NCBI GenBank assembly: GCA_036417435.1
Contig: CM070905.1
Coordinates: 63,009,092 to 63,073,091, forward strand
Source of the DNA: Inia geoffrensis
Lineage: Eukaryota > Chordata > Mammalia > Artiodactyla > Iniidae
Reading direction: 5' to 3'
Length of the DNA stretch: 64,000 nt
Each line of letters opens with the position of its first letter. The stretch's first letter is position 1. Under the pieces are notes generated by a model, which worked only from the letters and a program-made list of their open reading frames with translations, made no database searches and had not been told where the DNA came from. Positions 33,531-45,450 of this stretch are shown here, piece after piece. The position numbers and the translations under genes were made by a program.

Positions 33531-34408
33531 TGAATATTTATAGTGATATAATCAACCAGCTCAGGGATTTTGGCTGTTATAAAGGATTTTTTGGTGAATT
33601 CCTGCTTCTCTGTCATTCTCTCAAAAATAGCTGTGAGGAGAGGAGATAGAGTAATGGCTTATAGGAGCACTAAAGAGAAACTTTCCTTGCCTTGTAATTT
33701 CATAAGTGTTCCAATGCTGTCACGTTATATCTATGAAAATATTGACTTGGACAATTTTGCCAAGAGTAAATTAATAGGCATTTATATTTCTTAGGTTATA
33801 AAACAAACAAATCAGTTCTGCAGCCCCACAGTAATTCGTGCTTCCACTTCTGTTACAATTCAAAGGGAATATTTAAAATATTATATGTTTATGGCTTGAT
33901 TTTTCTTTTTATTGATATTACATTACTACTTAATTTGTTAGTATTCTGTTTTCACAGTATGTCTCATTCCTTCATCAAACCCTTTCCCCAGTCTGGAATC
34001 ATTAACCTTGCTTTGTAGATAAAGAGACTTGGAGGTCAATAGTCTTGGCAAATGTTCTGTCCAACTCAATGTTATTGCTGATAATAGATAAAAGTATGGA
34101 AACAATGCAGCTTTATTTCCTTGCTACTTTGCCCGAAGTTAGGCCTCAATTATGCCCCAGAGGACTGTATGCTGCAATGAAACTGCATAAACTGAATAAA
34201 CCATAATAAAGATGATCAGTGTGCTGCCAAATTACAGATATGTATGTGTTTTTACCTGTAGCTATATAGATATGTGTCTATGTTTATATAATTGTAATTG
34301 TATGTTTGCATTACCATGCTGCTATTACTTTGTATTTGTTTAGGTGGTTAAGAGCACATGATCCTGTGCTTTCCTTAGTGTATAGGTTTCAGAAGTGTTT
34401 TTTGTCAT
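33531..34408. other. Unassigned noncoding DNA
   Basis: AT-rich DNA with a chance 74-codon frame (33570-33794). No repeat or gene recognised. Confidence 0.5.
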
Positions 34409-34625
34409 TAGCTCATTATTATTTTTTTTAACATCTTTATTGGAGTATAATTGCTTTACAATGGTGTGTTAGTTTCTGCTGTATAACAAAGTGAATCAGT
34501 TATACATATACCTATATCCCTATATCTCCTCCCTCTTTCGTTTCCCTCCCACCCTCCCTATCCTACCTTTCTAGGTGGTCACACAGCACTGAGCTGATCT
34601 CCCTGTGAGATGCTAGCTCATTATT
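34409..34625 (-). mobile_element. 5'-truncated L1 (3' UTR only)
   Basis: The L1 tail at 34421-34613 lies between 12-bp duplications TAGCTCATTATT (34409-34420, 34614-34625). It has the same 'aacatctttattggagtata' start as the copies at 19807 and 24995 and stops after about 190 bp in the 3' UTR. Confidence 0.92.
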
Positions 34626-35464
34626 TTTACATAACCAATTTTAATAATTATAGTCATGTGTTAAAGTATGTGCGCACTTGTTTCTTCAGCCATTTTAAAT
34701 GCTAGAAACTCAGTAACTCGAAAGCTTTCAAACATTGTCTATTGTCCAGGGCTTTCATGGTGCATGTCAACAAAGAGAATCTCTGTGCTCACTCAATTTG
34801 CAAACATCTGGAGAAAAATAATGTGATAATTAGGAGGCAACATGAGTTCATCAAAAACAAATCATGCCAAACTAACTTAATTTCTTTCTTTGATTTCTTA
34901 ACAAGCTGAGTGGGAACAGAGTGGTATTTTTATTATAGAAAGGCAATTGATGTAGCTTCTGAACATTCTAAAAAGACCTAAGGAAAATGCAGATGAGGTA
35001 AAATGACTAGCTAATGTAGGATATTTTTGTAAAAAGGAATAAGTAACCATTATTTATGTATGGTTCAATATATAGTTAGGAGAGATTGTTATGTAAATAT
35101 TATTTTATTAACTGCATTTTATTAAATATCTTAAGCTTTTGACTTTGGTGTATACATTTTATCTCTAATAGTTTTTAACTGGCTATAAAGGATTCAATTT
35201 GTAAAAATTAAGATTTGTAGTTTTTTTTTTTCCTGGAAAAGAAACGTAAACCTTGGCCAATTTTTTTCATTGGAAAATTGTTAAAATCATATATATTTAT
35301 CTTTATATCTATAGACACACAGACATACATCACATACATACATTATAAGCACACACACATATAATTCATAATCTCAGTTTCCATATACAACTAGTATTAT
35401 TTTGATAATTGTTCTCTCACACTTATTTCTGTGTATAATATGTACGTTTTTACAAAAGTGGAAA
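34626..35464. other. Unassigned AT-rich DNA with a CA/TA-rich patch
   Basis: Mostly plain AT-rich sequence. About 35285-35370 is a loose TATA/CACA/CATA simple repeat. No gene. Confidence 0.5.
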
Positions 35465-35632
35465 GATGTTAACTATTTTTTAAAAAATTTTATTTATTTA
35501 TTTATTTTTGCCACACCACGTGGCTTGTGGGATCTTAGTTCCCCAACCAGGGATTGAACCCATGCCCTCAGCAGTGAAAGTGCAGAGTCCTAACTGCTGG
35601 ACTGCCAGGGAATTCCTATGCTTACTATTTTT
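35465..35632 (-). mobile_element. Older tRNA-derived SINE (CHR-1-like)
   Basis: The SINE at 35481-35616 has an AT-rich TTTA-repeat tail, 'gccacaccacgtggcttgtg', 'ggatcttagttccccaacc' and a head ending 'actgccagggaattcc'. It differs from the other copies by the short body with 'cttagttcccc' and an 'agtgaaagtgcagagtccta' head. Imperfect ~15-bp flanking duplications (35466-35480, 35618-35632) and more substitutions indicate greater age. The subfamily name is tentative. Confidence 0.75.
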
Positions 35633-36174
35633 AAACTATTTTTTTTTCACTTAATAATGTACTGTTAACATAGTCCCAAGTCAACAAATGTGCTTTTACA
35701 ACATCATTTCTAAGGGCTGAATAGTATTCCAGTATCTGGATGTGCCATAATTTATGACTGATTGTCTCTAGTTAGATAGATTATATCTTTGTTGTTTTTA
35801 CTGTAAACAATACCAGGATAACTACACTTATAGTTAAATCTTTCTGTATAGTCATAAGATAAATGACTAAACAATGTATTATTATTACTATTTTTATTGA
35901 AGTATACTTGCTGTATGGTATTATATAAGTTACAGGTGTACAAAATAGTGACTCACAGCTTTTAAAAGTTGTACTCCATTTATAGTTATTATAAAATATT
36001 GGCTATATTCCCTGTGTTGTACAATATATCCTTGTCACTTATTTTATACCTAATGGTTTGTACCCCTAAATTGCCCCACCCCTCTTCCCTCTCCTCACTG
36101 GTAACCACTAGTTTGCTCTCTGTATCTGTGAGTCTGCTTCTTTTTTCTTATATTCACTAGTTTGTTTTATATTT

Positions 36175-36315
36175 TATATTCCACATATGAGTGATAGCAT
36201 ACAACATTTGTCTTTCTCTGTCTGACGTATTTCATTTAGCATAATGCCCTTCAGGTCCATCCATGTTGCTGCAAACGGCAAAATTTCATTCTTTTTTATG
36301 GCTGAGTTGTATTCC

Positions 36316-36364
<49 letters not shown>

Positions 36365-37922
36365 AACATCTTTTTCCATTCATCTGTTGATGGACACTTA
36401 GGTTGGTTCAATTTCTTAGCAATTGTAAATAATGCTGCTATGAACATTGGGATGCATGTAACTTTTTGAATTAGTGTTTTCTTTTTCTTCAGATATATAC
36501 CCAGGAGTGGAATTGCTGGGTCATATCATAGTTCTATTTTTAGTTTTTTGAGCAACCTCCATACTGTTTTCCACAGTATGCAGTTTTCCATTGGCTGCAC
36601 CATTTACATTCCCACCAGCAGTATGCAAGTGTTGTTCCCTTTTCTCCACAACCTTCCCAACATTTGTTGTTTGAGTTCTTTTTGATGATGACCATTCTGA
36701 CAGGTGTGAGGTGATATCTCACTTTGGTTTTGATTGCCGTTTCCAATTAGTGATGTTGAGCACATTTTCATCTGCATTTCCTCCTTGGAGAAATGTCTAT
36801 TCAGTTCTTCTGGTCATTTTTTCAGTTGGGTTCTTTGATTTTTTGATGTTGAGTTGTACAAATTGTTTACATATGTTGCATATTAAACCCTTATCCATCA
36901 TATTATTTGCAAATATTTTCTCGCCTTTCACTAGGTTGTCTTTTCGTTTTGTAGACGGTTTTCTTTTTTGTGCAAAAGCTTTTAAGTTTAATTAGATCCC
37001 ATTAGTTTATTTTTGCTTTTATTTTCTTTACATTAGGAAATGGATCCAAAAAAAATATTGCTGTGATTTACGTCAAAGAGTGTTCTGCCTATGTTTTCCT
37101 CTAAGAGTGTTACAGTGTCCGATCTTACATTTAGGTCTTTATTCCATTTTGAGTTTATTTTTGTACATGATGTTAGAGAATGTTCTAATTTTATTCTTTC
37201 ACATGTATCTGTACAGTGTGCCCAGCACCACTTATTGAAGAGACTGCCTTCTCCATTGTGTATTTTTGCATCCTTTGTTGAAATTAATTGACCATAAGTA
37301 CATGGGTTTATTTCTGGGCAATCTGTTCCACTGATCTATGTGTCTGTTTTTGTGCCAATACCATATTGTTTTGATTATTGTAGCTTTGTAGTATAGTCTG
37401 AAGTCAGGGAGCATGATTCCTCCAGCTCTGTTCTTCTTTCTCAAGACTTTTTTGGTTATTCAGGGTCTTTTGTGTTTCCATACAGGTTTTAAATTTATTT
37501 GCTCTAGTTCTGTGAAAAATGCCATTGGTATTTTGATAGAGATTGCATTGAATCTGTAGATTGCCTTGGGTAGTATGGTCATTTTAACAATATTGATTCT
37601 TCAACCCAAGAACATGGTATACCTTTCCAACTGTTTGTGTCATCTTCCATTTCTTTCATCAATGTCTTATAGTTTTCTGAGTACAGGTTTTTTGCCTCCT
37701 TAGGTAGGTTTATTCCTAGGTATTTTCTTCTTTTTGATGCAATGGTAAATGGAATTGTTTCCTTAATTTCTCTTTGTGCTAGTTTGTTGTTAGTGTATAG
37801 AAATGCAAAAGATTTAAACGCGAGTGTTTATTAATTTTGTATCCTAACTTTGCCAAATTCGTAAATGAGGTCTAGTAGTTGTCTGGTGGCATCTTTAGGA
37901 TTTTCTATGTATAGTATCATAG
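36175..37922 (-). pseudogene. L1 ORF2 C-terminal half, heavily broken
   Basis: Minus-strand pieces in different frames match ORF2: [33 protein letters not shown] near 37430-37330, CGEKGTTLAYCWWECK near 36640, and …MEYNSAIKKNEILPFAATWMDL…LSLICGI at about 36310-36175, which is the C-terminus. At least three frames are needed to follow it, so there are multiple frameshifts. The endonuclease and most of the RT are missing. No function is possible. Confidence 0.85.
36318..36366. repeat. (GT)n microsatellite inside L1
   Basis: About 18 GT units followed by ATGTGTATGT, grown from the 'attccattgtgtgtatgt'-type sequence of the L1 ORF2 end. On the minus strand it encodes a run of His-Thr in the broken frame. 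Confidence 0.97.
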
Positions 37923-37935
37923 ACATTGTATTATT

Positions 37936-38769
37936 GAATCAAGAATATGAAAGTTATAAAAATTTCATGTATGTTTCATTGCCTTCTAAAAGGTTGAACC
38001 AGTTTATTTTCCTGCCAGCTGTTTATGAGAGGAAGCTATATATGTATTTATATCTATAGACATATACATACCTATATACATATGTATCTCTGTCTCTATC
38101 TCTAACCATATATATACATATACATGTATTTTTTAAGAAAAAAAAGAAAGTTTCTCCTTGGGAAAATAAAACTCACTGGAAATATTTAAATAATGAAAAT
38201 TTCCATAAATATTTTAGAAACTTTATGTTTCATTATGCAGCTGTGATGAAAGAATTCCAAAGTATAGCCTAAAACTTTTTTCCCATTTCTCTCTAAAGAT
38301 TTATCAAAAGGAGAGGTTCATTTTTGTGGCAATTATTGTTCTTATTGAACACTTTGAAATAAGAATTATTCTATGCCTCAAAGTGACATTAAATTATATT
38401 CTTTGTTAATATATTAAACAAACCAAGGTCTTTTAAATGGTGTTTGAGATGAAAAATTCTGTTCAGTGCTTTAATACTGCAGCAAATACAGTTTCTTAGA
38501 TCTACTGTTAGGTGGCTCTGATTTCCCATTCTCTTCACTTTCTCCTTTTTACTTGTTGTGCCTCATTAAAATTTCAAATGGAACTGTATGACACTGATTG
38601 GAATTGTTTCTGTTGGGGGGAAATGTACACACTAGATGTGCGGCAGAATTTCATCTGTATTTGAACCCTGCTATTTGTTTGACACAATGGATTTTCAGAA
38701 ACGAGATTGCAGGAGCTAAATCTTTAATAAAATTGCTATTGATTGTCCCTGCAGGAGGCAGTGTGTATC
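37936..38769. other. Unassigned noncoding DNA with a TA/CA-rich patch
   Basis: About 38035-38130 is an imperfect TATATG/CATATA repeat. The rest is plain AT-rich sequence with no gene. Confidence 0.5.
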
Positions 38770-38965
38770 GCAGCTAAACAGGAAGGTTTGAACTCTAAGA
38801 TCTGTAGCTTATTGGCTGTGTAACTAACCTCTCTCATGTACATTTGTTCATCTGAAAAATGTAATAATACAAACTCCTTAAGGCTGTTGAGAGGATTCAA
38901 CAAGATAATTTAAATAAAGTACTTGAGATCTAGTAAGCTCTCAATAAATGTTAGCTTTTACTGAT
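38770..38965 (+). repeat. MIR SINE, sense
   Basis: Sense MIR order: a degraded head, 'ggctgtgtaactaacctctc', 'atttgttcatctgaaaaatg', 'taaggctgttgagaggattc' and 'gctctcaataaatgttagct'. Noncoding. Confidence 0.75.
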
Positions 38966-39110
38966 ATCTCTTGGTGAACCACACTTTCCTCGGATGGTAG
39001 GGCATAACCTTTCCTGTATCTTTGGCAAAAACTCCTACTCTGTTTGCCCCAAATTATTGCATCATTTTGAAGCAAACATACCAGAATTGGCAAAATAACT
39101 CTTGTGTCTA

Positions 39111-39178
39111 TTTTTCCTCCCTCCCTCCCTCTCTTTCTTCCTTCCTTCCTTCCTTCCTTCCTTCCTTCCTTCCTATTT
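39111..39178. repeat. (CTTC)n microsatellite
   Basis: Begins with CTCC units and continues with about ten uninterrupted CTTC units ending at 39175. Simple repeat, not coding. Confidence 0.97.
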
Positions 39179-39179
39179 A

Positions 39180-39475
39180 TTGTACTCCACCTGTTTTCTA
39201 TACTCTGCTAGACATTGGAGAAGGAAAAACTGATTGAATCCCTTTCCTGAAGGAACTCGTAGACTAGTAGAGGAGAAAAATATTAATCAGATAATCACAC
39301 AGATAAATACAGAATTGCAAGGATACCAAGTGCTATGTTAATGACAGATATATGGGTTACAAGAGTATATAGAAGATTAGAGAGACTTCCCTGAGGAATT
39401 GAAACAAGGATATAAAGAAAGTATAGGAGTTAAATAGGTGAAGCAGTAGACCTTTAAATAGTCTCCCTATATCTG
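39180..39475 (-). repeat. Ancient L2-like repeat, antisense, part 1
   Basis: 'tctgctagacattggagaag', 'ctgaaggaactcgtagacta' and 'ataccaagtgctatgttaat' are consistent with the antisense repeat that resumes at 40086, 40778 and 41285. The element was cut by three later insertions. Confidence 0.5.
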
Positions 39476-40085
39476 CTATTGCTGCTTACAGTCTGTCCTC
39501 CACATAGAAGCCAGAGTCATCCCATTAAGATGAAAGCCAGATTACATTCGACCTCTACTCAGATCTTTCTCATCATGACTTCTCATCTCACTTAGAGTGA
39601 GTCTCACAATCCTTAGCTTGGCTTTATAGAGCCCTATGTGATTGGCTCTTGCTACCTATCTGACCTCATCTTCTTCCACTTTCTTCCTGCTTATTCCTCT
39701 CCAGCCACACTGGCTTCCGTGATGTTCCCTGAAGACACAGCTGAACTCCACCTCAGAATCTCTCGTCTTGCTGCTCTGTGCCCCAAACACTCTTCTCCAG
39801 ATGCCCCCTCATCAGTGAGATCCTCCCTGATGACCCTACTCAAAACAGTAACTTTAACTCCATCAGCACTCCACATCACCTTTACACTGTATTTACTGCC
39901 GTTTCACATTTTATAATTTTACCTGTTTATTTATGTTTGGTTTTCCCTTCCCATCTCTACTCAACTGGTTGAAAACTCCAAGAGGTCAGGGGTTTGTGTT
40001 TACTGCTGAAGTCCCAGCTTGCAGAAAAGTGCCTGAAAGTGATTAGGCACTCATTCAGTGTTTGAAGAATGAATGAAGGATGAAG
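39476..40085 (+). repeat. L2 LINE 3' end, sense
   Basis: A long, well-preserved L2 end: 'cagagtcatcccattaagat', 'tagagccctatgtgattggc', 'agccacactggcttccgtga', 'catcagtgagatcctccctg', 'agaggtcaggggtttgtgtt' and the terminal 'gaatgaatgaagga'. The 92-codon plus frame (39638-39916) may lie in degraded C-terminal ORF sequence of L2 but has no intact domain. It interrupts an older antisense repeat. Confidence 0.8.
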
Positions 40086-40276
40086 AGATATGGTGGTAAG
40101 AGCATTTAGAACTGGGGGAGAAGCATGTGCAAAGGCCCCAAGGCAGGTGAATGCCGGCTAAGACAAGCTAAGGGAAGGACAGGGCTGCTGTTGAACAGAG
40201 AGAACAAAAGAGATTATGGAGTGATAGAGACTTCAAAGGTAGGTAAGGACTGGCTCAAGCAATTGTTAAGAATTTT
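40086..40276 (-). repeat. Ancient L2-like repeat, antisense, part 2
   Basis: 'gagcatttagaactgggg', 'gcatgtgcaaaggccccaag', 'gcaggtgaatgccggc' resume the antisense repeat after the L2 insertion. Confidence 0.5.
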
Positions 40277-40777
40277 TCTGAAATCTTGCCATTTGCAACA
40301 ACATGAACGGAACTTTAGGGTATTGTGCTAAGTGAAACAAATCAGAAAGAGAAAGACAAATACCATGTGATCTCACTTACATATGGAATTTAAAAAAAGG
40401 AAGTTCATATATACAGAGAGAACAGATTGGTGGTTGCCAGAGGTGGGACATGGGGGATGGACTTTGAAATGGGTAAAAGGAGACACAAGGTACAAACTTC
40501 CAGTTATAAAATAAATGAGTCATGGGGATGTGATGTACAGCATGGTGTCTGTAGTTCATAATACTGTACTGCATATTCAAAAGTTGCTAAGAGAGTAGAT
40601 TTTTAAAGTTCTCATCACAAGAAAAAAAATTCTGTGACCATGTATAGTGATGGATGTTAACTGGATTTATAGTGGTGATCGTTTTGCAATATATACAAAT
40701 ATCAAATCATGTAGTATACCCGAAACTAATATAAAGTTGTATGTCAGTTATACCTCAATAAAAAAAAAGATTTTTCC
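40268..40777 (+). mobile_element. 5'-truncated old L1, sense
   Basis: About 490 bp of L1 end: 'atttgcaacaacatgaacgg', 'gctaagtgaaacaaatcaga', 'gacaaataccatgtgatctc', 'gattggtggttgccagaggt', 'gggatgtgatgtacagcatg' and 'cagttatacctcaata' then an A-run. The first part is the last codons of ORF2, and the rest is an older-type 3' UTR. Imperfect A/T-rich duplications of about 12 bp flank it (near 40268-40279 and 40766-40777). Confidence 0.85.
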
Positions 40778-41013
40778 CTAAACACAAACAGAAGTTACTA
40801 AATTATTTTAAGCAGGGCGTGGAGTAACATGATTAAATTTTTGTGAAAAAAAACAAAAAAAATAAATAAAAAATCCTCACTCTAGCTACAGTGTGGCTAC
40901 AAAGTTGGAGAGGAACAGAGTGGATATGGATAGATCAATTAGGAGTCCGTTACAGTAGTTGTGTGTCCAAGAGATGGTGGCCACTTACACAGGGCTTCAG
41001 TGGATCAGAAGAG
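40778..41013 (-). repeat. Ancient L2-like repeat, antisense, part 3
   Basis: 'attttaagcagggcgtgga', 'gtaacatgattaaatt', 'cactctagctacagtgtggc' and 'ttaggagtccgttacagtag' continue the antisense repeat. An A-rich stretch (40847-40875) lies inside. Confidence 0.5.
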
Positions 41014-41284
41014 GAGTGGACAGTTTGAGACCAGTAGTTTTCAGCTGCAGCAGTTATGCCTCCCAGTGGATATTTGGCAATATCTGGCTACATATATTTT
41101 TGTCATCTCAGTTGAGTGGGGGGCGGGGTGATGATGATGCTAATGGCATCTAGTGAGTAGAGACCTAGTGTTTTGCAGGGATGATGCAAAACTCTCAACA
41201 ATGCACGGGGACAGCCTGCACAGCAAAGAATTAATTATCCAGCCCTAATGTCAATAGTGCTGAGAACTGAGAAACTCTGTTTTA
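41014..41284. mobile_element. hAT-type nonautonomous DNA transposon
   Basis: Left end 'agaccagtagttttcagctg', right end 'gctgagaactgagaaactct': degraded inverted termini of the cagtggttctcaac type. Interior motifs 'cctcccagtggatatttggc', 'aatggcatctagtgagtaga' and 'caacaatgcacggggacagc' are typical of a common mammalian MITE. Subfamily not assigned. It interrupts the antisense repeat. Confidence 0.7.
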
Positions 41285-41400
41285 GAGGTACATGAGGCAA
41301 AAACTCAGAACATGGTATTGGAGTGGATATGGGGGTTAAGGAATGTAGGTATTATGGGTAACTCCTAGATTTGGGGCTTGTATAACTAAATGGATAAAAG
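41285..41400 (-). repeat. Ancient L2-like repeat, antisense, part 4
   Basis: 'attatgggtaactcctagat' and 'ttggggcttgtataactaaa' are the next expected stretch of the same repeat after the hAT insertion. Confidence 0.45.
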
Positions 41401-43054
41401 TATCAGTCACAGAAGAATTATACTACTAGGTTATTCTGCCCATATGGAATCATTGATTTCTTTCCATCCTATGTCTTCTCGTCTTTGACAGTAGCACCAC
41501 CAACTGAAAAGGTGGAATGGTTAATCATGTTTGTACTTTATGATTGGGATATGGATATTTGGGATATATTTTATGGTAGCAGTATGGAGGTTAGGGATGA
41601 TAACATTTGGTTTGATATTTCACTCAACTAATTGATGTCACTGAGTCACTGACTGTATTCACACGGCTGATATGTGTGGCACTGATTCTCAAAACAACGA
41701 AGATCAAAATAGCCATTGAATCCATCCTTTGAGAACATTAACACTCTTCTAGCAGAATTTGGATGTCCAGCTAATGACTGACTATATAATTAAATATTTT
41801 ATTAACTTTTTATAAAGGAGCTCAAACACTTCCACATGCATTTTCCCTTCATAATATTTATGTCCTTGTATTGACAGGAAGAGGCCAATTTAGCTGTATT
41901 TTTTTAATGGAGCAAACTTTGAGGCACTGAGATATTTGTGAGGCTTAAATATTGCTTGCAAACTATGAGAGGGGCTGCAAATGAGGAGTCAATATTCAGC
42001 CTTTTGCTAATGTATTGTTCCCAGAAGTGTAATCACTATATCATTCTTTCATCTTGAGGGCCTCCTGAGATTATACAAGATATTTAATTCTGTATTTTTA
42101 TATGTTGAATCTGCATAAGAAGAACTCATTGTATTCTTTCTATGTATTGTTTTTTTTCTATTTTATTTGTTTGAATTTATGCTAAACACACCACCCAGAA
42201 TTCAAGTAATGTCTAATTCTGTGTACCTCAACTGAAGTTATCTGGACCCAGTTTCTTCTCTTCTCCCAAAGCACATTTCACAGCAGGGATATGGTAGAAA
42301 AGGAAAATTGTAAAATTCAAATCTTTTCATTTTATATTTTACTATTTTTAGGCAGCAAGAGTTTAGGAGGGACAAGAGAGGTGGGATCAATGAATTCCTG
42401 TGGCATCAGTTGGTTGTTTTCTCTTTTTGCAAAGGAAGTTGAAAACTCACTGAGCTTGATTGTGTCTGCTGTGAACATTTCTACATATGCCACATGTTCA
42501 TGGCATAGTTCTTCATTTTGATGGAGCACTAATTTCTATTCAGAAGAAATCAGGCCTTCTGTATAGTCAGCACTCCTTGTCTTGTCTCCTTGTCCAGGTT
42601 GCCCTTGAAATCTTCTATTCCCCCCACTTAACTTCTGTAATTTTCTTCTATGTTTCTGTTAACATTTGTGCCTGCTTAGGGGCTGAAGCTTATAATTATA
42701 TGTCCATTGTGAACACTTTACTATGGTTTTGGTTAATTCTGGTCCTACTTTGTTTATATTTGCTTAGGCAAATGAGGCTCAGTGTTCTTCAGATATCTTT
42801 TAAAGTAATGGGATCAATAATTTAAGCTTTAATAAGTTTTTATATCCTGGCTGACCCTGTTGACCAACATGTGTTCATAGTGTTAGTTGTATCTACATTG
42901 AGCAACCTCATTGACACCTATGGATTCATTTAGCTGTGAAGCAAAATCAGATAATAGTATAAACTCAGTGTAGAAAAGTATAGGAGAGATCTCCTATCTC
43001 CCAACTTATTTTTCAAATGGGAAAACCGAGTCCCAGAAAATAGGAATAATGTCT
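41401..43054. other. Unassigned noncoding DNA
   Basis: About 1.65 kb without a recognised repeat. Frames of 76 and 112 codons (42291-42521, 42487-42825 plus) overlap each other and are leucine/serine-rich translations of T-rich DNA, with no conserved domain. No gene is supported. Confidence 0.5.
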
Positions 43055-43270
43055 CACATTTGAATAACACTCTGTAGTTTATAAAATACACTGATAAGCA
43101 TTCTGTTATGTGACTTTTTTTCCCAGCAATTCTGTGAGGTAAGCTGGACAGGTATTATTATCCTTATTTTACCAATGAGGAAACCAAAGTACAGAGAAAT
43201 TGAGACTTGCCTCAACTACTTACAGTAAGTAAGTGGTAAATCTGGATCTAAAACACTCGAGACTTCACTT
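43055..43270 (-). repeat. MIR SINE, antisense
   Basis: 'gtattattatccttatttta', 'ccaatgaggaaaccaaagta', 'cagagaaattgagacttgcc' and 'taagtaagtggtaaatctgg' give the antisense MIR order. Confidence 0.8.
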
Positions 43271-44289
43271 GATTGGGTGGTCTTTCCACAAAATCATGCT
43301 GCCTCCTGGCCAGAGCTTTCCCACTCACAGGTTGCTCTTCATGCAGTGTTGAGACACTGACTCTCTCCGCATTTAGTGTAACACAAGACTATTATTATTT
43401 TCTGCATACCGTGACATTAAAAAAGCTTAGAAGCACAGTCTTAGCACTTAATGGAAGAAGAGAGACCTGCTTAAGTCAGTGAATGAGCTTACTGAAAGGT
43501 TACTATGTGCATAACAGTCCGCGAGTTCTGGAAATATTCCTCCAGTATGCATTCAGTCACCCTCTGATACCTCTATTCATTTCCCTCTAAGGAACCACCC
43601 CCTGCTCACTGTCAGTCTGTGTGGCCCCAGGAAGCCAACTAACAATACACGTGACCCAGAGGTGTGGGCATGCACGGAGGTGTGGGCCTCAGTAGGTCTG
43701 TGTGCCATCTCTTCTCGTCCTGGTGATTGGATTCAACCAGAGAGACTTTTCTCTGTGACTTTTGGGAAGAGAACACTGCCACCCTTCTGGAGCTCAACCA
43801 GGAAGCACACAGACTGGAGCTGCTGCCACCATCCTGACTTCTTCTGAAGCTGAGACTGTAGCTGAGGGGAGCTGAGAGATAAACTGAGCCCTGCTCATAT
43901 CATTTGATGTCAAAACAGCCCACACTAATTCTGCACTTTAGAGTTACATGAACCAAAAAATTCCCCCTTTCCTTAAAATAATTGGATTAGGTTGTTTTTT
44001 CACTCGAAGCCTGAAGAATCCTAATATATTTCTGCTCGAACAGCACAAATAGTCATCTGCAGTCTTTCACAAATGGTTAAAATTTTTGATTTGTCACTTT
44101 AAGGGCCTTGTGGAGACAGGAAAGATTTAGAATTAAACATTGCCATTTGATGTAATCTCTTCCAGTTTGTGTTTTTCATCTACCTCTGGATAGATGATTC
44201 ATAACCTATGAATAAAAACTATCACTGTTTAAAGTTTCACAACATCTGTGAGTTTCCAGAAGGGGCTTTTGTCACGGTCAGTTACCTGT
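43271..44289. other. Unassigned DNA, possibly an old LTR remnant at 43590-44030
   Basis: The segment 43590-44030 is less AT-rich than its surroundings and ends with 'taggttgttttttcactcga' and 'agcctgaagaatcctaatat', which resembles the 3' end of old LTR or MER elements. I could not name a family. No coding sequence. Confidence 0.3.
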
Positions 44290-44650
44290 ATTAATTCAAC
44301 AAATAATTATTGTCATGACACTGAACTAGGCTAGAGAACAAGACGTCATCCTTGCCCTCGAAATATTTGTAATTTAGTTGGTAGAAAAGATAACTTTATT
44401 GTGGAAACGAGAGTAGATACAAGTCAGTATATAACTAAATGTGATATGAGTGTCACTGGAGAAGTCAAAGCAGAGCAAGGCCATCAAAGATTGAAAAATG
44501 ATAATCTCCATGAAAGAGACAGGGCTAGAGTCAAATCTTTAGGATTTGGGCAGGTGGCGTGGAAGAAGTCCTTCCAAGAGCTGAAGCATAGCACAGGCAA
44601 GGACTCGGAGGCTGGAGAGGATGGTGATGGAGGAAGGTGTGACTAAACAG
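44290..44650 (-). repeat. Ancient L2-like repeat, antisense
   Basis: 'ttcaacaaataattattgtc', 'atgacactgaactaggctag', 'gacgtcatccttgccctcga' and, later, 'catagcacaggcaaggactc' follow the same order as other copies here. The 81-codon frame inside is a chance frame. Confidence 0.55.
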
Positions 44651-44769
44651 GATGGGATGCAGCAGATGAGTAGGGTGAGGAAAAAATAGCTTGGAAAATT
44701 ACATCTGTTACTTCTGAGAACAACTCTTTGCTTAGGGTTTGCATTGAGAAACAACAACATGATAGCAAC

Positions 44770-44890
44770 CTTTGAGCACTTATTATACAGATGGTATTAG
44801 GTTAAACACTTTACATGGATCATCTTACTTAATATTAGTACCTTTGAGGTAGTTATTATTGCTGTCTACAACTTATTTAGAGTTGCACTT
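44770..44890 (-). repeat. MIR fragment, antisense
   Basis: 'tttgagcacttattataca', 'aacactttacatggatcatc' and 'tgaggtagttattattgc' match the antisense 3' half of MIR. Confidence 0.6.
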
Positions 44891-45214
44891 GTTTACCAAA
44901 CCTGTGAGTGGGTGAGGCAGACCCAACTAAGGTTAGTGTGCCTCTGAAACATATGCAGTTGCTCTGGTCATGAAATTCCCTCTCCTCTCTAAGACAAACA
45001 AACAGAGCAGTCACTTCATACAAGCTAGTCTATAATTGTGCTCTCACAGTTCAATGAGTGTTCATATTTTTGGCACGTTTAATGTTCAGAGTGACTATCT
45101 ACACATTCTTAGAGTGACTGGATTTTGAGCATTTGAAGAGCCTCTCTTTTAACAGGAAATGCATTGTCATTTCTTCTAGACTTTAAGCAAGAGAGTGAAA
45201 TCTCATGAATTAGA

Positions 45215-45450
45215 TTCAACCAACAATTATTGAGAACATCACAGTAGCTAGGGATTGAGTTAATACACTTGTATCATTATTATTTCATTTTTCTGCAACA
45301 AGCAGGGAAGGTAACTGTCATTATTACTCCCATTGTATAGACAATAAGACTGAGATCAAAAGTATTTAAGTAACTTGCCTAAGAGCATACAGTTAAAGTG
45401 GCGAGAACTGTGACTTGAACTCAGGCCCTTTAACGTCCAGTTCTTTCCCA
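45215..45450 (-). repeat. MIR SINE, antisense
   Basis: 'ccaacaattattgagaacat', 'attactcccattgtatagac', 'aagtaacttgcctaagagca' and 'tgtgacttgaactcaggccc' lie in antisense MIR order. The interior is diverged. Confidence 0.6.

Larger units (their letters stand above)
35871..37935 (-). mobile_element. 5'-truncated older L1, about 2 kb
   Basis: The L1 at 35884-37922 lies between ACAATGTATTATT (35871-35883) and a copy with one change (37923-37935). Its 3' UTR differs from the young tail ('attgaagtatacttgctgta', 'tgttgtacaatatatcc'), so it belongs to an older subfamily. The 5' end stops close to the codons just downstream of the RT catalytic box. It contains an expanded (GT)n at 36318-36366. Confidence 0.9.

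Noticed and set aside
42487..42825. 112-codon plus-strand frame in otherwise unassigned DNA
   Set aside because: Hydrophobic residues reflect T-rich DNA. There is no domain, no splice-flanked structure and no supporting neighbour, so a gene call is not justified.
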